DNA of 38,095 bases from Mycobacteriaceae bacterium 1482268.1 (GCA_001665255.1 LZSH01000049.1:1-38095); one strand, 5' to 3'. Numbered from the stretch's first letter, positions 16,694 to 24,856 are shown. Numbers and translations are program-made. The notes: generated by a model not told the origin, from the letters alone.

Positions 16694-18489
16694 CACAACC
16701 GCCCGTCGGCGATAACGGCGTGGCGACCATGTCCTGTGCTCAGTGCGGTACGGCGGTGCCGGCGGCGGCGTTCTGCGGAGCGTGCGGCGCGCAGCTGTCG
16801 CGGCCCCGGGGCGGCGGACGCCTTCGGATGGATGCGTATGCGGCGGCGCCCGGTGAGAACGTGATACGGCTCGCGGTGGCGAGTTCATTGTTTCCACATC
16901 TTCCGCACCGCTCCCGCACGGCTTTTCGCATCGGGCTCGCGGTTATCTTCCTACTGTTGATCATTCTGGCCCTGCTGCGGTGTCAGGCGCCGATGATCGC
17001 GATCAGTGCGCTCGGCCTGCCCACGGTGTTTCTGCTGTACCTGTACCAAGCCGACGTCCACCGCCATATCACGGTGGCCACATTGGTGTCGACCGCGCTC
17101 CTCGGTATCGGGCTCGGCGTCGGATGGGCGTTGCTCACTGGCTCGTTCGTCGCCGGCTTCTACGACGTGTCGTTCGCCGATGCCGACAGCAGGAGGCTGG
17201 CGGCGCTCGTGGGAATCGGAGTTCCGGTCGCCGCAGCGATTGTGATGGTCGTGCCCGCGGTGGTGATGCGGCTGGTCCGCTCGAGCCGGAAATCGTTGGA
17301 CGGGTTCGTAATTGGGGCCGCCGGTGCGATCGCGTTCACCGCCGCGGCCACCCTGACCCGGCTGGCGCCGCAATTCGCCACCGGGGTGATCGCAGCCGAT
17401 CGGCGCGCCACCGTGCTGTTGGTGCAGGCCGGTGTGCAAGGCGTGGCCGTGCCGTTGACGGCGGCGGCGATGGGCGGGTTGGTCGGTGCCGCACTGTGGT
17501 TCGGCCGCCGCAGGCTGATGGTGGCGAGCCTGCTGGTAACCCTGGCCGTCTACGCCGCACTCGGAGTCAGCGAAGTCGTCCCCGCGCTGGAGGGCCTGCA
17601 TCTCGGCGCGCACCTGGTGATTACCGTCATTGCATTGTTGGCTCTGCGAATAGGGTTGCAGTACTGCCTGTTACACGAGGAGCACGAGACTCTCGACCGG
17701 GTCGGGTATGTGCTGTGCCCACAGTGCGACCATGTCGTTGGCAATATGGCGTTCTGTCCGAACTGCGGTGTCGTCGCGGCGACGTCGTCGCGTGCTCCTG
17801 ATGTTGGAGAAGCGACCGTTACGCGGCCCGGCTACGCCACCAACGCCTGGATGTTGACCACGCTGAGCGCGGGTCTCGCAGTAGCGGTCGCGGCGGGGGT
17901 GACGGCGTCGGTGCTGGCGACGCCGGAGCATCCGCGCTACACCTGTCCGCCCGACTGCGGGCGTCCACCGATCGGCGAGCCGATCGACACCAATCCGCGC
18001 TTCGTCTCCGCCGACGGCGAGTTCTCCGTGCAGTACCCAGGCCCAGGGTCTCTGTACAAGGCCACACTGTATCCGGACTGGGTCGAGATGGAGTACGTCG
18101 GCGGCGATACCGGCACCTTGGACCTCTGGGGTGAACCGGCCGCGAAGCGTTCGCCGAAACAGATCATCGACAAGATGATCGCCGACTACTATCCCGACGC
18201 CACGCTCGACTACGAAATCCCCAATGCCATGGTCGGTTACGAGCCGGGATACGGCGCCGTGTACGACCAGTACCCGCAGGATTCCAGCGGCGAATTCACC
18301 CGGCTACGGCTGGTGGCTTTGTGCGCGATCAAGAACGACTACGCGTTGGTGGCCACGGCGGTCGGCCCGTACCACGAGTTCACACCCGACTTCGGAAGCG
18401 GTCATCCGTCGGGCGTCAACCTCGAGCTCGCCCTCGATATGGGCAAGTTTGTCAACAGCTTTCGCTGGCACAGCGGACCGTCAGCCTGA
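16690..18489 (+). CDS. Zinc-ribbon polytopic membrane protein with extracytoplasmic C-terminal domain
   Basis: A 599-residue protein. It starts with a zinc ribbon (Cys16, 19, 29, 32: CAQCG, FCGACG), continues with about eight membrane helices (residues 75-335), then a second zinc ribbon (CPQCDHVVGNMAFCPNCG, near residue 345), a last membrane helix (near 390-415) and an extracytoplasmic domain of about 180 residues beginning YTCPPDCGRPP. That domain (FVSADGEFSVQYPGPG onward, ending KFVNSFRWHSG) resembles the PsbP/Mog1-like modules of many actinobacterial envelope proteins. The start overlaps the S53 stop by four bases. No enzyme motif was recognised. The coupling suggests that it regulates, anchors or is cleaved by the protease. 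Confidence 0.82.
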   Translation: MTQPPVGDNGVATMSCAQCGTAVPAAAFCGACGAQLSRPRGGGRLRMDAYAAAPGENVIRLAVASSLFPHLPHRSRTAFRIGLAVIFLLLIILALLRCQAPMIAISALGLPTVFLLYLYQADVHRHITVATLVSTALLGIGLGVGWALLTGSFVAGFYDVSFADADSRRLAALVGIGVPVAAAIVMVVPAVVMRLVRSSRKSLDGFVIGAAGAIAFTAAATLTRLAPQFATGVIAADRRATVLLVQAGVQGVAVPLTAAAMGGLVGAALWFGRRRLMVASLLVTLAVYAALGVSEVVPALEGLHLGAHLVITVIALLALRIGLQYCLLHEEHETLDRVGYVLCPQCDHVVGNMAFCPNCGVVAATSSRAPDVGEATVTRPGYATNAWMLTTLSAGLAVAVAAGVTASVLATPEHPRYTCPPDCGRPPIGEPIDTNPRFVSADGEFSVQYPGPGSLYKATLYPDWVEMEYVGGDTGTLDLWGEPAAKRSPKQIIDKMIADYYPDATLDYEIPNAMVGYEPGYGAVYDQYPQDSSGEFTRLRLVALCAIKNDYALVATAVGPYHEFTPDFGSGHPSGVNLELALDMGKFVNSFRWHSGPSA

Positions 18490-19761
18490 CACGGCCGTCG
18501 CCGCTTTGAACCTGACTGGCATCGAGTGGATGCCGTTCATCAGGTTGGAGCGCACCCGCTCGACGGGGCCGGCGAGCGTGAGGTCGTGCATCCGCGACAG
18601 CACCTCGGGAATGATCGCCGAAGCCTCGACGCGGGCGAGGTTGGCGCCGAGGCAGAAATGCGTCCCGCCGCCGCCGAACGCCAGGTGCGGGTTGGGACTG
18701 CGGCCAATGTCGAAGCGGTCGGGATCGGCGAACCGCGTCTCGTCCCGATTGGCCGACGGGTAGAACATTGCCCCCCGGTCGCCTGCCTTCACCGGGATCC
18801 CGCGCAGCTCGGTGTCGCGCGTTGCGGTGCGCACGAAGACCGTGACGGGGCTGGTGTAGCGCAGCATCTCCTCGATCGCGGTGGGCAGCAGCGATGGGTC
18901 GGCCGCCAGCCGGGCCTGCTCGGCCGGGTGGTCCATCAGCGCGAGAATCCCTGCCGCGACCAGGTTGCGAGTGGTGTCCCCGCCGGCGTTGATCAGCAGC
19001 AGGAAGAACATGTTGAATTCGAGGTCGGTGAGGCGTTCACCGTCCACCTCGGCTTGCAGCAGGGCGGTCGCGATGTCGTCGCCCGGCTTCGATCGCTTGC
19101 GCGCCGCGAGCTCGGTGCCGTACTCGAACATCTGCATCTGCGCATCCAGCACGTGCGAATGCTCGGCGTGCGTATCGCCCACAGCGCCGGAGTTCATGAT
19201 CTCGGTCAGCGCATACAGCCGCCGCCCGTCTTCCAGCGGTATGCCGAGCAGCTCGGCGATCACATACGACGGCAGTGCGCCCGCGATGTCGGTGACGAAG
19301 TCACATTCGCCTTTCTCGATGACGTCGTCGACGATCTGGCGGGCCATGTCCGCGACGTGGTCGTTCAGACGCACGACTTGGCGCGGCGTGAAGCCCCGGC
19401 TCACCAACGATCGCAGCTTGGTGTGCCGCGGCGGGTCCATCGTCAACATCATCAGCGCCAGCTGGAACTCGTCCTCTGGGTGTGCGGGCTCGAAGAAAAC
19501 GCCGGAGGCCTGAGACGACCACGTCTCGCTGTCCCGGGACACGGCGAGGATCTCGTCGTATCCCGTCAGCGCCAGGAAGCCGGGGCCGTCGCCGTACGGG
19601 TGCCATGCGACCGGCGCACGCCGGCGGAGTTCGGCGAATGCGTCATAGGGCATGCCGGAGACATAGGTATCGGGATCGGCGAGGTCGACACCGCCGACGC
19701 TGATGGCATCGTCAGCCACGCCAGACAGTCTGACGGACGGGACGCCGCGAGAGGAGTACAT
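18481..19761 (-). CDS. Cytochrome P450
   Basis: A 426-residue soluble bacterial P450. The I-helix oxygen-activation motif AGGDTT is at 259-264, the K-helix ExxR at 298-301 (EEMLRYTSPV), and the haem-binding loop FGGGGTHFCLGANLAR has its cysteine ligand at 370. LTMDPPRHTKLRSLVSRGFTP is the usual C-helix region. It resembles the steroid/lipid-active actinobacterial P450s (CYP124/125/142-like), but I cannot assign a family. The ATG at 19761 is the longest start; the N-terminus may be shorter, as no ribosome site is obvious. Its stop overlaps the convergent zinc-ribbon gene by nine bases. No ferredoxin gene is adjacent. Confidence 0.93.
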   Translation of the reverse strand: MYSSRGVPSVRLSGVADDAISVGGVDLADPDTYVSGMPYDAFAELRRRAPVAWHPYGDGPGFLALTGYDEILAVSRDSETWSSQASGVFFEPAHPEDEFQLALMMLTMDPPRHTKLRSLVSRGFTPRQVVRLNDHVADMARQIVDDVIEKGECDFVTDIAGALPSYVIAELLGIPLEDGRRLYALTEIMNSGAVGDTHAEHSHVLDAQMQMFEYGTELAARKRSKPGDDIATALLQAEVDGERLTDLEFNMFFLLLINAGGDTTRNLVAAGILALMDHPAEQARLAADPSLLPTAIEEMLRYTSPVTVFVRTATRDTELRGIPVKAGDRGAMFYPSANRDETRFADPDRFDIGRSPNPHLAFGGGGTHFCLGANLARVEASAIIPEVLSRMHDLTLAGPVERVRSNLMNGIHSMPVRFKAATAVSG

Positions 19762-19985
19762 CGAACCAGCCGAGTGAAAACTGCCGGCTCGGTCAACGCA
19801 CCCGGCCGATTCGACGTGTGATGTACGCTACGCCGCTGAGCTCGCACGCCGCGCCGGCCACGCCGATGAGCTGCGAAAACGTAAGCGTATCGAGATCGTT
19901 AGCTGATTAACCGCCCACTCGCCCTTATTAAGAGTTCTTTGAGGGAAGATGAACATTCGCGTATTTGCCCTTATGGTGCTTCGTG

Positions 19986-20672
19986 ATGGGGAGGCATAGC
20001 GCTGCTCGCCGCCGACGGATACCGTCGGTCGCCCCAGCGGCCGCAGTGATCGCACCCTACGCTCTCTTACTCGCCGCTGGCGGAGACGTATCCGTACCGG
20101 CCCCCGCAGTCGAGGCCGACTCACCAGAGCAGGTCGTCGACGACGTAGCGGCGCGCAGCGTGCAGATCATCGCGTCCGCCCCGCCGGACCTGACGCCGAC
20201 GCCCACCAACCTCGACGCAGTCGTCGAGGCCGAGCCCGCCCAGTTCGCCACTGCCTCGCGGTACCGGGTCTACAACCGTGAGGCCGAGCGCGTCCTTCCG
20301 GTCGGAAGAGCGCCCGAACGGGGTCTGCAAGTCAAAACGATCCTGGCATCCCGCACTATCAGCGCGCTGTTCCCCGAGATCCACAACATCGGCGGCGTGC
20401 GGCCGGACGCGCTGCGGTGGCATCCCGACGGCCTGGCCCTCGACGTGATGATCCCCAACCCGGCCTCCGCGGAAGGCATCGCGCTGGGTAACCGGATCGT
20501 GGCGTTCGCGCTGGAAAATGCGAAACGGTTCGACTTGCAGGACTGCATCTGGCGCGGCACCTACTACACGCCCGGCGGATCGCGAGCCGGCGGTTACGGC
20601 CATTACGACCACGTCCACATCACGACACACGGCGGCGGATACCCGACCGGCGACGAGGTCTACCTCCGCTAG
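19986..20672 (+). CDS. Exported protein with M15/VanY-like C-terminal fold (Rv0320-like)
   Basis: A 228-residue predicted exported protein; position next to the dcd side of the locus and length recall M. tuberculosis Rv0320 (from memory). A basic start (MGRHSAARRRR) is followed by a hydrophobic stretch (VAPAAAVIAPYALLLAAGG). The C-terminal domain has RWHPDGLALDVMIPN and YGHYDHVHITT; the spacing of His/Asp and of DHVHI resembles the zinc site of M15/VanY-like D,D-peptidases, so wall hydrolysis is possible but not shown. The ATG at 19986 is eight bases after TATGGT. The 224-base upstream gap is relatively AT-rich for this genome and holds no gene. Confidence 0.82.
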   Translation: MGRHSAARRRRIPSVAPAAAVIAPYALLLAAGGDVSVPAPAVEADSPEQVVDDVAARSVQIIASAPPDLTPTPTNLDAVVEAEPAQFATASRYRVYNREAERVLPVGRAPERGLQVKTILASRTISALFPEIHNIGGVRPDALRWHPDGLALDVMIPNPASAEGIALGNRIVAFALENAKRFDLQDCIWRGTYYTPGGSRAGGYGHYDHVHITTHGGGYPTGDEVYLR

Positions 20673-20702
20673 ATCGCAGCGGCCGATGACTTTTCGGCGA
20701 AC

Positions 20703-20724
20703 CTGCTGTCTATATAGACAGCAG
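20703..20724. promoter_or_regulatory. Perfect 22-bp palindrome upstream of DUF899 gene
   Basis: Arms CTGCTGTCTAT and ATAGACAGCAG meet without a spacer. It ends 18 bases before the DUF899 ATG and covers a TATATA that could serve as a -10, so it is placed as a repressor operator (TetR- or GntR-sized). No regulator gene is adjacent. Confidence 0.75.
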
Positions 20725-20742
20725 CTTCGAGAGGAGATCCCC

Positions 20743-21429
20743 ATGGCCGAGAATTCGGCGAAACCCCCCGTCGTCGATCAGGAGACCTGGCGCAAGGAAC
20801 TCGACGGACTTCGACGCCGCGAGAAGGCTGCGACGCGCGAGCTCGACGCCATCGCGGCGCAGCGTCGCAGGCTGCCGATGGTCGAAATGGGTGAGTACAC
20901 GCTTATCGGCGAGGAGGGCCCGGTCCGGCTGGTCGACGTGTTCAAGGGCCGGTCGCAGCTCATCGTCTACAACCACATGTGGGAGGACGGCGCGGAGTGG
21001 CAGTGCGGCGGGTGCACGGGGTTCACGTCCCAGTTCACCCGGCTGGAGTTCCTGGACAACTACGACGCGAGATTCGTCATCGTGACGAATGGACCGATCG
21101 AAGAGGCACTGGCCTACCGCGACAAGGTCGGCAACAAGATGGAGTGGTACTCGTCGTCGGAGAGCTCGTTCGGCGCCGACGTGGACGCGCCACCGGGAGG
21201 TGGCTTCGCGGTCAACGTTTTCCTGCGTGATGGCGAAACGGTGTACCGCACTTGGCACACCAATGGCCGCGGGACCGAGCAGCTCAGCCACTCGTTCGCG
21301 CTCATCGACATCCTTCCGTGGGGACGTCAGGAGGAATGGCAGGACTCCCCGCAGGGCTGGCCGCAGTCGCCGACCTACTCGCGGTGGCTGGATTCGCCGG
21401 ACATCGCGAAGGTGTACGGCACTACTTGA
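20743..21429 (+). CDS. DUF899 thioredoxin-like protein
   Basis: A 228-residue cytoplasmic protein of the DUF899 family, which has a thioredoxin-like fold related to AhpC/TSA proteins. The start (VVDQETWRKELDGLRRREKAATRELDAIAAQRRRLP) is the usual helical lead of the family, and WEDGAEWQCGGCTGF places a Cys-x-x-Cys at residues 88 and 91. The C-terminus (SYRWLDSPDIAKVYG-like) is also typical. A GAGGAG ribosome site lies before the ATG at 20743; a longer frame into the upstream gene is rejected. A redox or detoxification role is plausible but unproven for the family. Its stop overlaps the convergent sigma-factor gene by eight bases. Control is probably through the 22-bp palindrome. Confidence 0.9.
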   Translation: MAENSAKPPVVDQETWRKELDGLRRREKAATRELDAIAAQRRRLPMVEMGEYTLIGEEGPVRLVDVFKGRSQLIVYNHMWEDGAEWQCGGCTGFTSQFTRLEFLDNYDARFVIVTNGPIEEALAYRDKVGNKMEWYSSSESSFGADVDAPPGGGFAVNVFLRDGETVYRTWHTNGRGTEQLSHSFALIDILPWGRQEEWQDSPQGWPQSPTYSRWLDSPDIAKVYGTT

Positions 21430-23092
21430 CGCAGATGTCGTTCGGGTCGCTGCAGGGGCCGGGTACCGGCTTGGGCGCGGGCCCGACGGGATCCGGCACC
21501 GGCTTGGGTGCGGGCCCGACTGGATCCGGCACCGGGGGCGCTTCGTCGGCTGGATCGGGCAGCTTCTTCGGCGCGGGCAATTGATCCGGCGGCGGCGGTG
21601 CCGGCGCGGGCAGTTTGTCCTGCGGGGCAGGCGCGGGCAATCGATCGGGCGGCGGGACCGGGGCAGGTAAGTCCCTGGGCGCCGGGACCGGATACTGCGG
21701 CAGCGGGAATTGGGGCAGCGGCGGCAGATTGTTCGGCGGTAGAGGTATCGGCGCAGGAGCGGGCGCCTGCGCCGGAGGCGGCACAGGTGCCTGCGGCGTC
21801 GGGATCGGCGCCAGCGGTGTGGGGATCGGCGCCTGCGGCGTCGGCAGCAGGCCAGCCGGACGGGGCGACTGCGCCGGCGGCGGAGCCGGAGTGGCCCGGG
21901 GTGCCTGCGGAGCCGGAAGGACAGCCGCCGGCTGAGGCGTGGGAATCGGCGCCTGCGGTGCGGGTTGCGGCGCCGGCTGCACCACCCCGCTCGGCGACAG
22001 GGCCGTACTCGGCAGATATACCCAGGCAAGCGCTCCGCCGAGGACGACGAGCGGTACGCCGATCAGCAACGCCATGAACGGCACCACCCGGCGCTTGTCC
22101 TCATTGACGGGCGGTGCGACGACGTCCGCCGGCTCCGCGGGCGGTTCGGGTTCGTAGGGCGGTGGCTGGACCGCGGGACGGGCGGCGGTGGCTGCGGAGT
22201 TGAAAGCGGACTGGCCGGGCGTCCGATTCAGCTGCGTCGGCGCGCCGTGGGATGAGGTGTTCATCCGGTGTGAGGCGGAGGTCAGCTCGAAGTCGCGCAT
22301 GACGTTGTTCTTCAGCCAGGCGGGCGCCGGAATGAACACCGGTGCACCGAGCAGGGCGGCCGGGCTCACCGATCGGCTGCGCAGGTCCTCACACGCGTCG
22401 CACGATTCGATATGGCGCGCAATGCGTTTGCGCATCAGGATGTTGAATTTGCCGTCCCAGCCGTGCAATACGGCGGCCAGCTGTGGACAGCTCCCCGGAT
22501 CGGCCTGTACCCGGCGCGCCACCAACAGAGCGCCGAGGGAGCGCTCGATGGTGTCGCGGAGCCGGCCGACCATGGTGTTGGCATTGGTCTGGGTGACCCC
22601 GAGCGCCATCGCGAGCTCGGGCCCGTCCAGACCCTGCCGGTAGGCGAGCTCCAGCACGGCCTGGTCGCGATCCGAAAGACCGCCCGCCGCTTCGGAAATC
22701 AGGTTGGCCAACTCCAGTCGGTGAGCCAACGTGTCAGGGCCTGCGTCGTGGGACACCAGGTCAGGCATCTCGTCTGAGGGACGCTCGCGTTTGAGGTCCC
22801 GAAGCCGCTTGTGGGCTTCGTTGCGGACGATGGAATAGAGCCACGGGCGCAGCTTGTCCGGTTCGCGGAGTCCGCCGAGGCCGGTGGACACGATGCAGAA
22901 CGCATCCTGCACACAGTCGGCGGCCGAGTCCCGATCGCGGAGCATTCCGATGCAGAAGTCGTGAAGCCGGTCGGCGTAGCGGTCGTAGATTCCAGCGAAC
23001 GCGTTCCGATCGCCGGCCGCCGCCGCGACGGCCAAGTCGGCGTCGCTGCTGCCTGGGCCTATGCCACTCCAGTTTGATAACGCGGCGGTCAT
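21422..23092 (-). CDS. ECF sigma factor fused to zinc-finger anti-sigma-like domain, membrane helix and Pro-rich tail
   Basis: A 556-residue single chain. Residues about 20-100 are sigma region 2 (AFAGIYDRYADRLHDF, DAFCIVST, LRPWLYSIVRNEAHKRLR), and about 135-190 region 4 (GLSDRDQAVLELAYRQGLDG, ELAMALGVTQTNANTMVGRL). Then comes a zinc-binding HIESCDACEDL (His227, Cys231, Cys234), as in ZAS anti-sigma factors, then a membrane helix (about 337-360, FMALLIGVPLVVLGGALAW) and an outward Pro-rich tail of about 190 residues ending CSDPNDICVK. The factor would be membrane-tethered and need release or a conformational switch. ECF groups with C-terminal extensions are known, but this layout deserves checking. 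The ATG at 23092 has GGAG nine bases upstream. Confidence 0.92.
   Translation of the reverse strand: MTAALSNWSGIGPGSSDADLAVAAAAGDRNAFAGIYDRYADRLHDFCIGMLRDRDSAADCVQDAFCIVSTGLGGLREPDKLRPWLYSIVRNEAHKRLRDLKRERPSDEMPDLVSHDAGPDTLAHRLELANLISEAAGGLSDRDQAVLELAYRQGLDGPELAMALGVTQTNANTMVGRLRDTIERSLGALLVARRVQADPGSCPQLAAVLHGWDGKFNILMRKRIARHIESCDACEDLRSRSVSPAALLGAPVFIPAPAWLKNNVMRDFELTSASHRMNTSSHGAPTQLNRTPGQSAFNSAATAARPAVQPPPYEPEPPAEPADVVAPPVNEDKRRVVPFMALLIGVPLVVLGGALAWVYLPSTALSPSGVVQPAPQPAPQAPIPTPQPAAVLPAPQAPRATPAPPPAQSPRPAGLLPTPQAPIPTPLAPIPTPQAPVPPPAQAPAPAPIPLPPNNLPPLPQFPLPQYPVPAPRDLPAPVPPPDRLPAPAPQDKLPAPAPPPPDQLPAPKKLPDPADEAPPVPDPVGPAPKPVPDPVGPAPKPVPGPCSDPNDICVK
21468..21533. repeat. Two tandem 33-bp units in sigma-factor tail
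   Basis: Two copies, 21468-21500 and 21501-21533, differ at two positions and encode two 11-residue units of the form PVPDPVGPAPK. They look like a recent duplication in the Pro-rich tail. Confidence 0.8.
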
Positions 23093-23161
23093 GAGGTGTT
23101 GCTCCAGATTGGTCAGTGGCGGTAGCTGTCAGCGTAGATGCTGCGGCTCTTCGGGGCGAGA

Positions 23162-23178
23162 TATTCAAACTTTGAATA
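23162..23178. promoter_or_regulatory. 17-bp AT-rich palindrome upstream of sigma-factor gene
   Basis: TATTCAAA-C-TTTGAATA is perfect and stands out in GC-rich surroundings, 70-86 bases upstream of the sigma-factor ATG. It may be an operator or upstream promoter element. Confidence 0.5.
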
Positions 23179-23186
23179 CCGCTCAA

Positions 23187-23206
23187 CCCAGACCGGGTGG
23201 TCTGGG
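23187..23206 (-). terminator. Hairpin downstream of Ala/Pro-rich membrane protein
   Basis: Arms CCCAGACC and GGTCTGGG (eight pairs) enclose a four-base loop, beginning 22 bases after the stop of the gene at 23228-24073. No T-run follows, as is common for mycobacterial terminators. Confidence 0.5.
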
Positions 23207-23227
23207 CCGAGCTGGTGGTGATTCCTG

Positions 23228-24073
23228 CTATTGCGTGGTGGCCGTCGTCTGCCCGGCCGTGGCGTCGGTGGCGTTCTGCTGGGTGTTCTGCGCCGTCTTG
23301 TTCTGCTCGGTGCCGGTCTGCTCGGTGCCGGTCTTCGCCGGGGCCTGGGGGCCCGGCACCTCGACCACGACGTCGCCGCCCGTCGAACCGGGCACGCCGA
23401 CTCCGACAACCGGCGTCTTCACCGACACCTCGCCCTTGCTGCCGACACCGACCTCGGCACCGGGCACCTTGATCGCGACCCCGGGACCGGCGGCCGGTGC
23501 GGGAGCGGGAGCCGGAGCCGGAGCCACTGGGGCTGGGGCGGGCGCGGCGACCGGAGCCGGTGCGGCTACGGGCTTCGGCGCGACGATCGGCTTCTGCGCT
23601 GCAACAGCATTGGGCGAGGATGCTGGGCCGCTCACGCGGATCGGTGCCGGGTTGTTGACGATCACCGGTGCCGCGCTCGGCGCCGGGGCGGGCGCCGGAA
23701 TGCTGACCACTGAGGGCAGGTTGACGGCCGTCGAACCCGACGGGGCCGACGCGGCGGTGTTGTTGGACGCCGTCTGGGCGGGCTGCGAATCGTTCGAGCT
23801 GAGCAGCATGACACCGCCGAAGGCGGCCGCACCGACCACGGCAAGGCCGGCAACCAACAGCAGGCCCTTGCCCGCCGACGATGACTTGGCGAGGGGCTGC
23901 TGCACTGGCATCGGCTGTGGCGGCATCGCGTAGTACTCGTCGTAGGCGGAGTACTGAGGCTGGTGCGGCGGATAAGGCTGGTCCGACTCTGGCATGCACT
24001 GCGAGTACGCCAGCGCGGCGCCGGAGCGCACGGTTGGGTCTTCGTAACGGATGTAGGCGGTGGTGGCGTTCAT
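23228..24073 (-). CDS. Single-pass membrane protein with Ala/Pro-rich tail
   Basis: A 281-residue protein of unknown function. The N-terminal 65 residues are polar (YPPHQPQYSAYDEYYAMPPQ) and likely cytoplasmic; a membrane helix follows at about 68-93 (GKGLLLVAGLAVVGAAAFGG). The rest is outside and of low complexity: a Pro/Ala block, a Val/Gly block (GVAIKVPGAEVGVGSKGE) and a Gln/Thr/Asn-rich end. A GGAGAG ribosome site precedes the ATG at 24073. It lies on the same strand upstream of the sigma-factor fusion, with 135 bases, a hairpin and a palindrome between. It shares the helix-plus-Pro-tail plan with that protein, so a joint envelope role is possible. Confidence 0.8.
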   Translation of the reverse strand: MNATTAYIRYEDPTVRSGAALAYSQCMPESDQPYPPHQPQYSAYDEYYAMPPQPMPVQQPLAKSSSAGKGLLLVAGLAVVGAAAFGGVMLLSSNDSQPAQTASNNTAASAPSGSTAVNLPSVVSIPAPAPAPSAAPVIVNNPAPIRVSGPASSPNAVAAQKPIVAPKPVAAPAPVAAPAPAPVAPAPAPAPAPAAGPGVAIKVPGAEVGVGSKGEVSVKTPVVGVGVPGSTGGDVVVEVPGPQAPAKTGTEQTGTEQNKTAQNTQQNATDATAGQTTATTQ

Positions 24074-24174
24074 GATCTCTCCTCTGGATCGAAGCCGCCG
24101 TTGTGGCTGCTTTCACGGGTAGGAGCGAGAAGACGAGGAGATTCGCACACTTTTTTCGGGAAATTTTTATCGAC

Positions 24175-24207
24175 GAGTTGTCACCCGTCGTGAACCGGTG
24201 ACAACTC
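24175..24207. promoter_or_regulatory. 11-bp inverted repeat between divergent envelope genes
   Basis: GAGTTGTCACC (24175-24185) and GGTGACAACTC (24197-24207) are exact reverse complements separated by 11 bases; half-site centres are 22 bases apart, two helical turns. It sits in the shared upstream region of the genes at 24073 (minus) and 24332 (plus), as an operator would. Confidence 0.55.
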
Positions 24208-24331
24208 CATCACCATTGGGAAACGGCGCGGTGCGTCGTGGCGTGTGTCCGACATCCGCCAACACAATTGACGCGGTCGTTGGAAAACGGCAATGCGAAA
24301 TGTCTAAGCGTGAATGAAGGAGTCGACGTCA

Positions 24332-24856
24332 ATGGCGATCTTTGATCGAATCAACAGCAGCTTGGTTGCTGCAGGGGCGGGGTTGTGCGGGGTCGCGATT
24401 GCGTTGAGTCCGGCCGCGGCAGCCATCCCGCTGGTAACGGGTGGATGCGACTATTCGGGCTCGGCTGGTGCAGGCGGCGCGGCGGGCGGTGCTGCTGGCG
24501 GTGCAGCTGGCGCGGCAGCGGCACCGGGTGCGGCAGCGTGTGCGGCCCCGATGAATGACATGTCCGGCGTGCCGATGGCCGCGCCAGGCCCGGTGCCGCT
24601 GGCTCCGCCTGTTCCTGCCGCTCCACCGGTGCCGCCGGTTCCGATGGCTCCGCCGCTGCCGGTGGCTCCGCCGTTGCCGGTGGCTCCGATCGTGCCTGCA
24701 GCCGGACCGGTTGCCGCTGCACCTGCCCCTGCGATGGGTGGCGCTCCGGTCCTGGAAATGGGTGGCGCCGGAGGTAAGGGGCAGCCGACAGGTCCAGCGC
24801 CGGCCGGCGCGCCACAGGCCGGCAAGCCGCTGCCTGCTGGTCCGTCCGGCAGCTAG
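24332..24856 (+). CDS. Secreted Ala/Pro/Gly-rich low-complexity protein
   Basis: A 174-residue exported protein. The signal peptide NSSLVAAGAGLCGVAIALSPAAAA ends near residue 31. After IPLVTGGCDYSG the mature part is Gly/Ala-rich, then a long run of VAPP, VPPVP and LPVAPP type repeats, then a Gly/Pro end. Two cysteines flank the first repeat block. The function is unknown; it looks like other small mycobacterial wall-associated Pro/Ala-rich antigens. AAGGAG nine bases before the ATG at 24332 selects that start over an ATG 18 bases upstream. A GTCTAA at 24302-24307 and GGAAAA at 24282-24287 are loosely ECF-promoter-like, though the spacing is short. Confidence 0.75.
   Translation: MAIFDRINSSLVAAGAGLCGVAIALSPAAAAIPLVTGGCDYSGSAGAGGAAGGAAGGAAGAAAAPGAAACAAPMNDMSGVPMAAPGPVPLAPPVPAAPPVPPVPMAPPLPVAPPLPVAPIVPAAGPVAAAPAPAMGGAPVLEMGGAGGKGQPTGPAPAGAPQAGKPLPAGPSGS

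Noticed and set aside
19762..19985. Possible riboswitch (c-di-AMP type) before the exported M15-like gene
   Set aside because: The AT-rich upstream region lacks the conserved motifs I would expect, and a TATGGT eight bases before the ATG suggests a very short leader.
21422..24856. Tandem Pro/Ala codon tracts as CRISPR-like or mobile repeats
   Set aside because: All repeats are in frame within protein-coding low-complexity tails, without spacers of uniform length.
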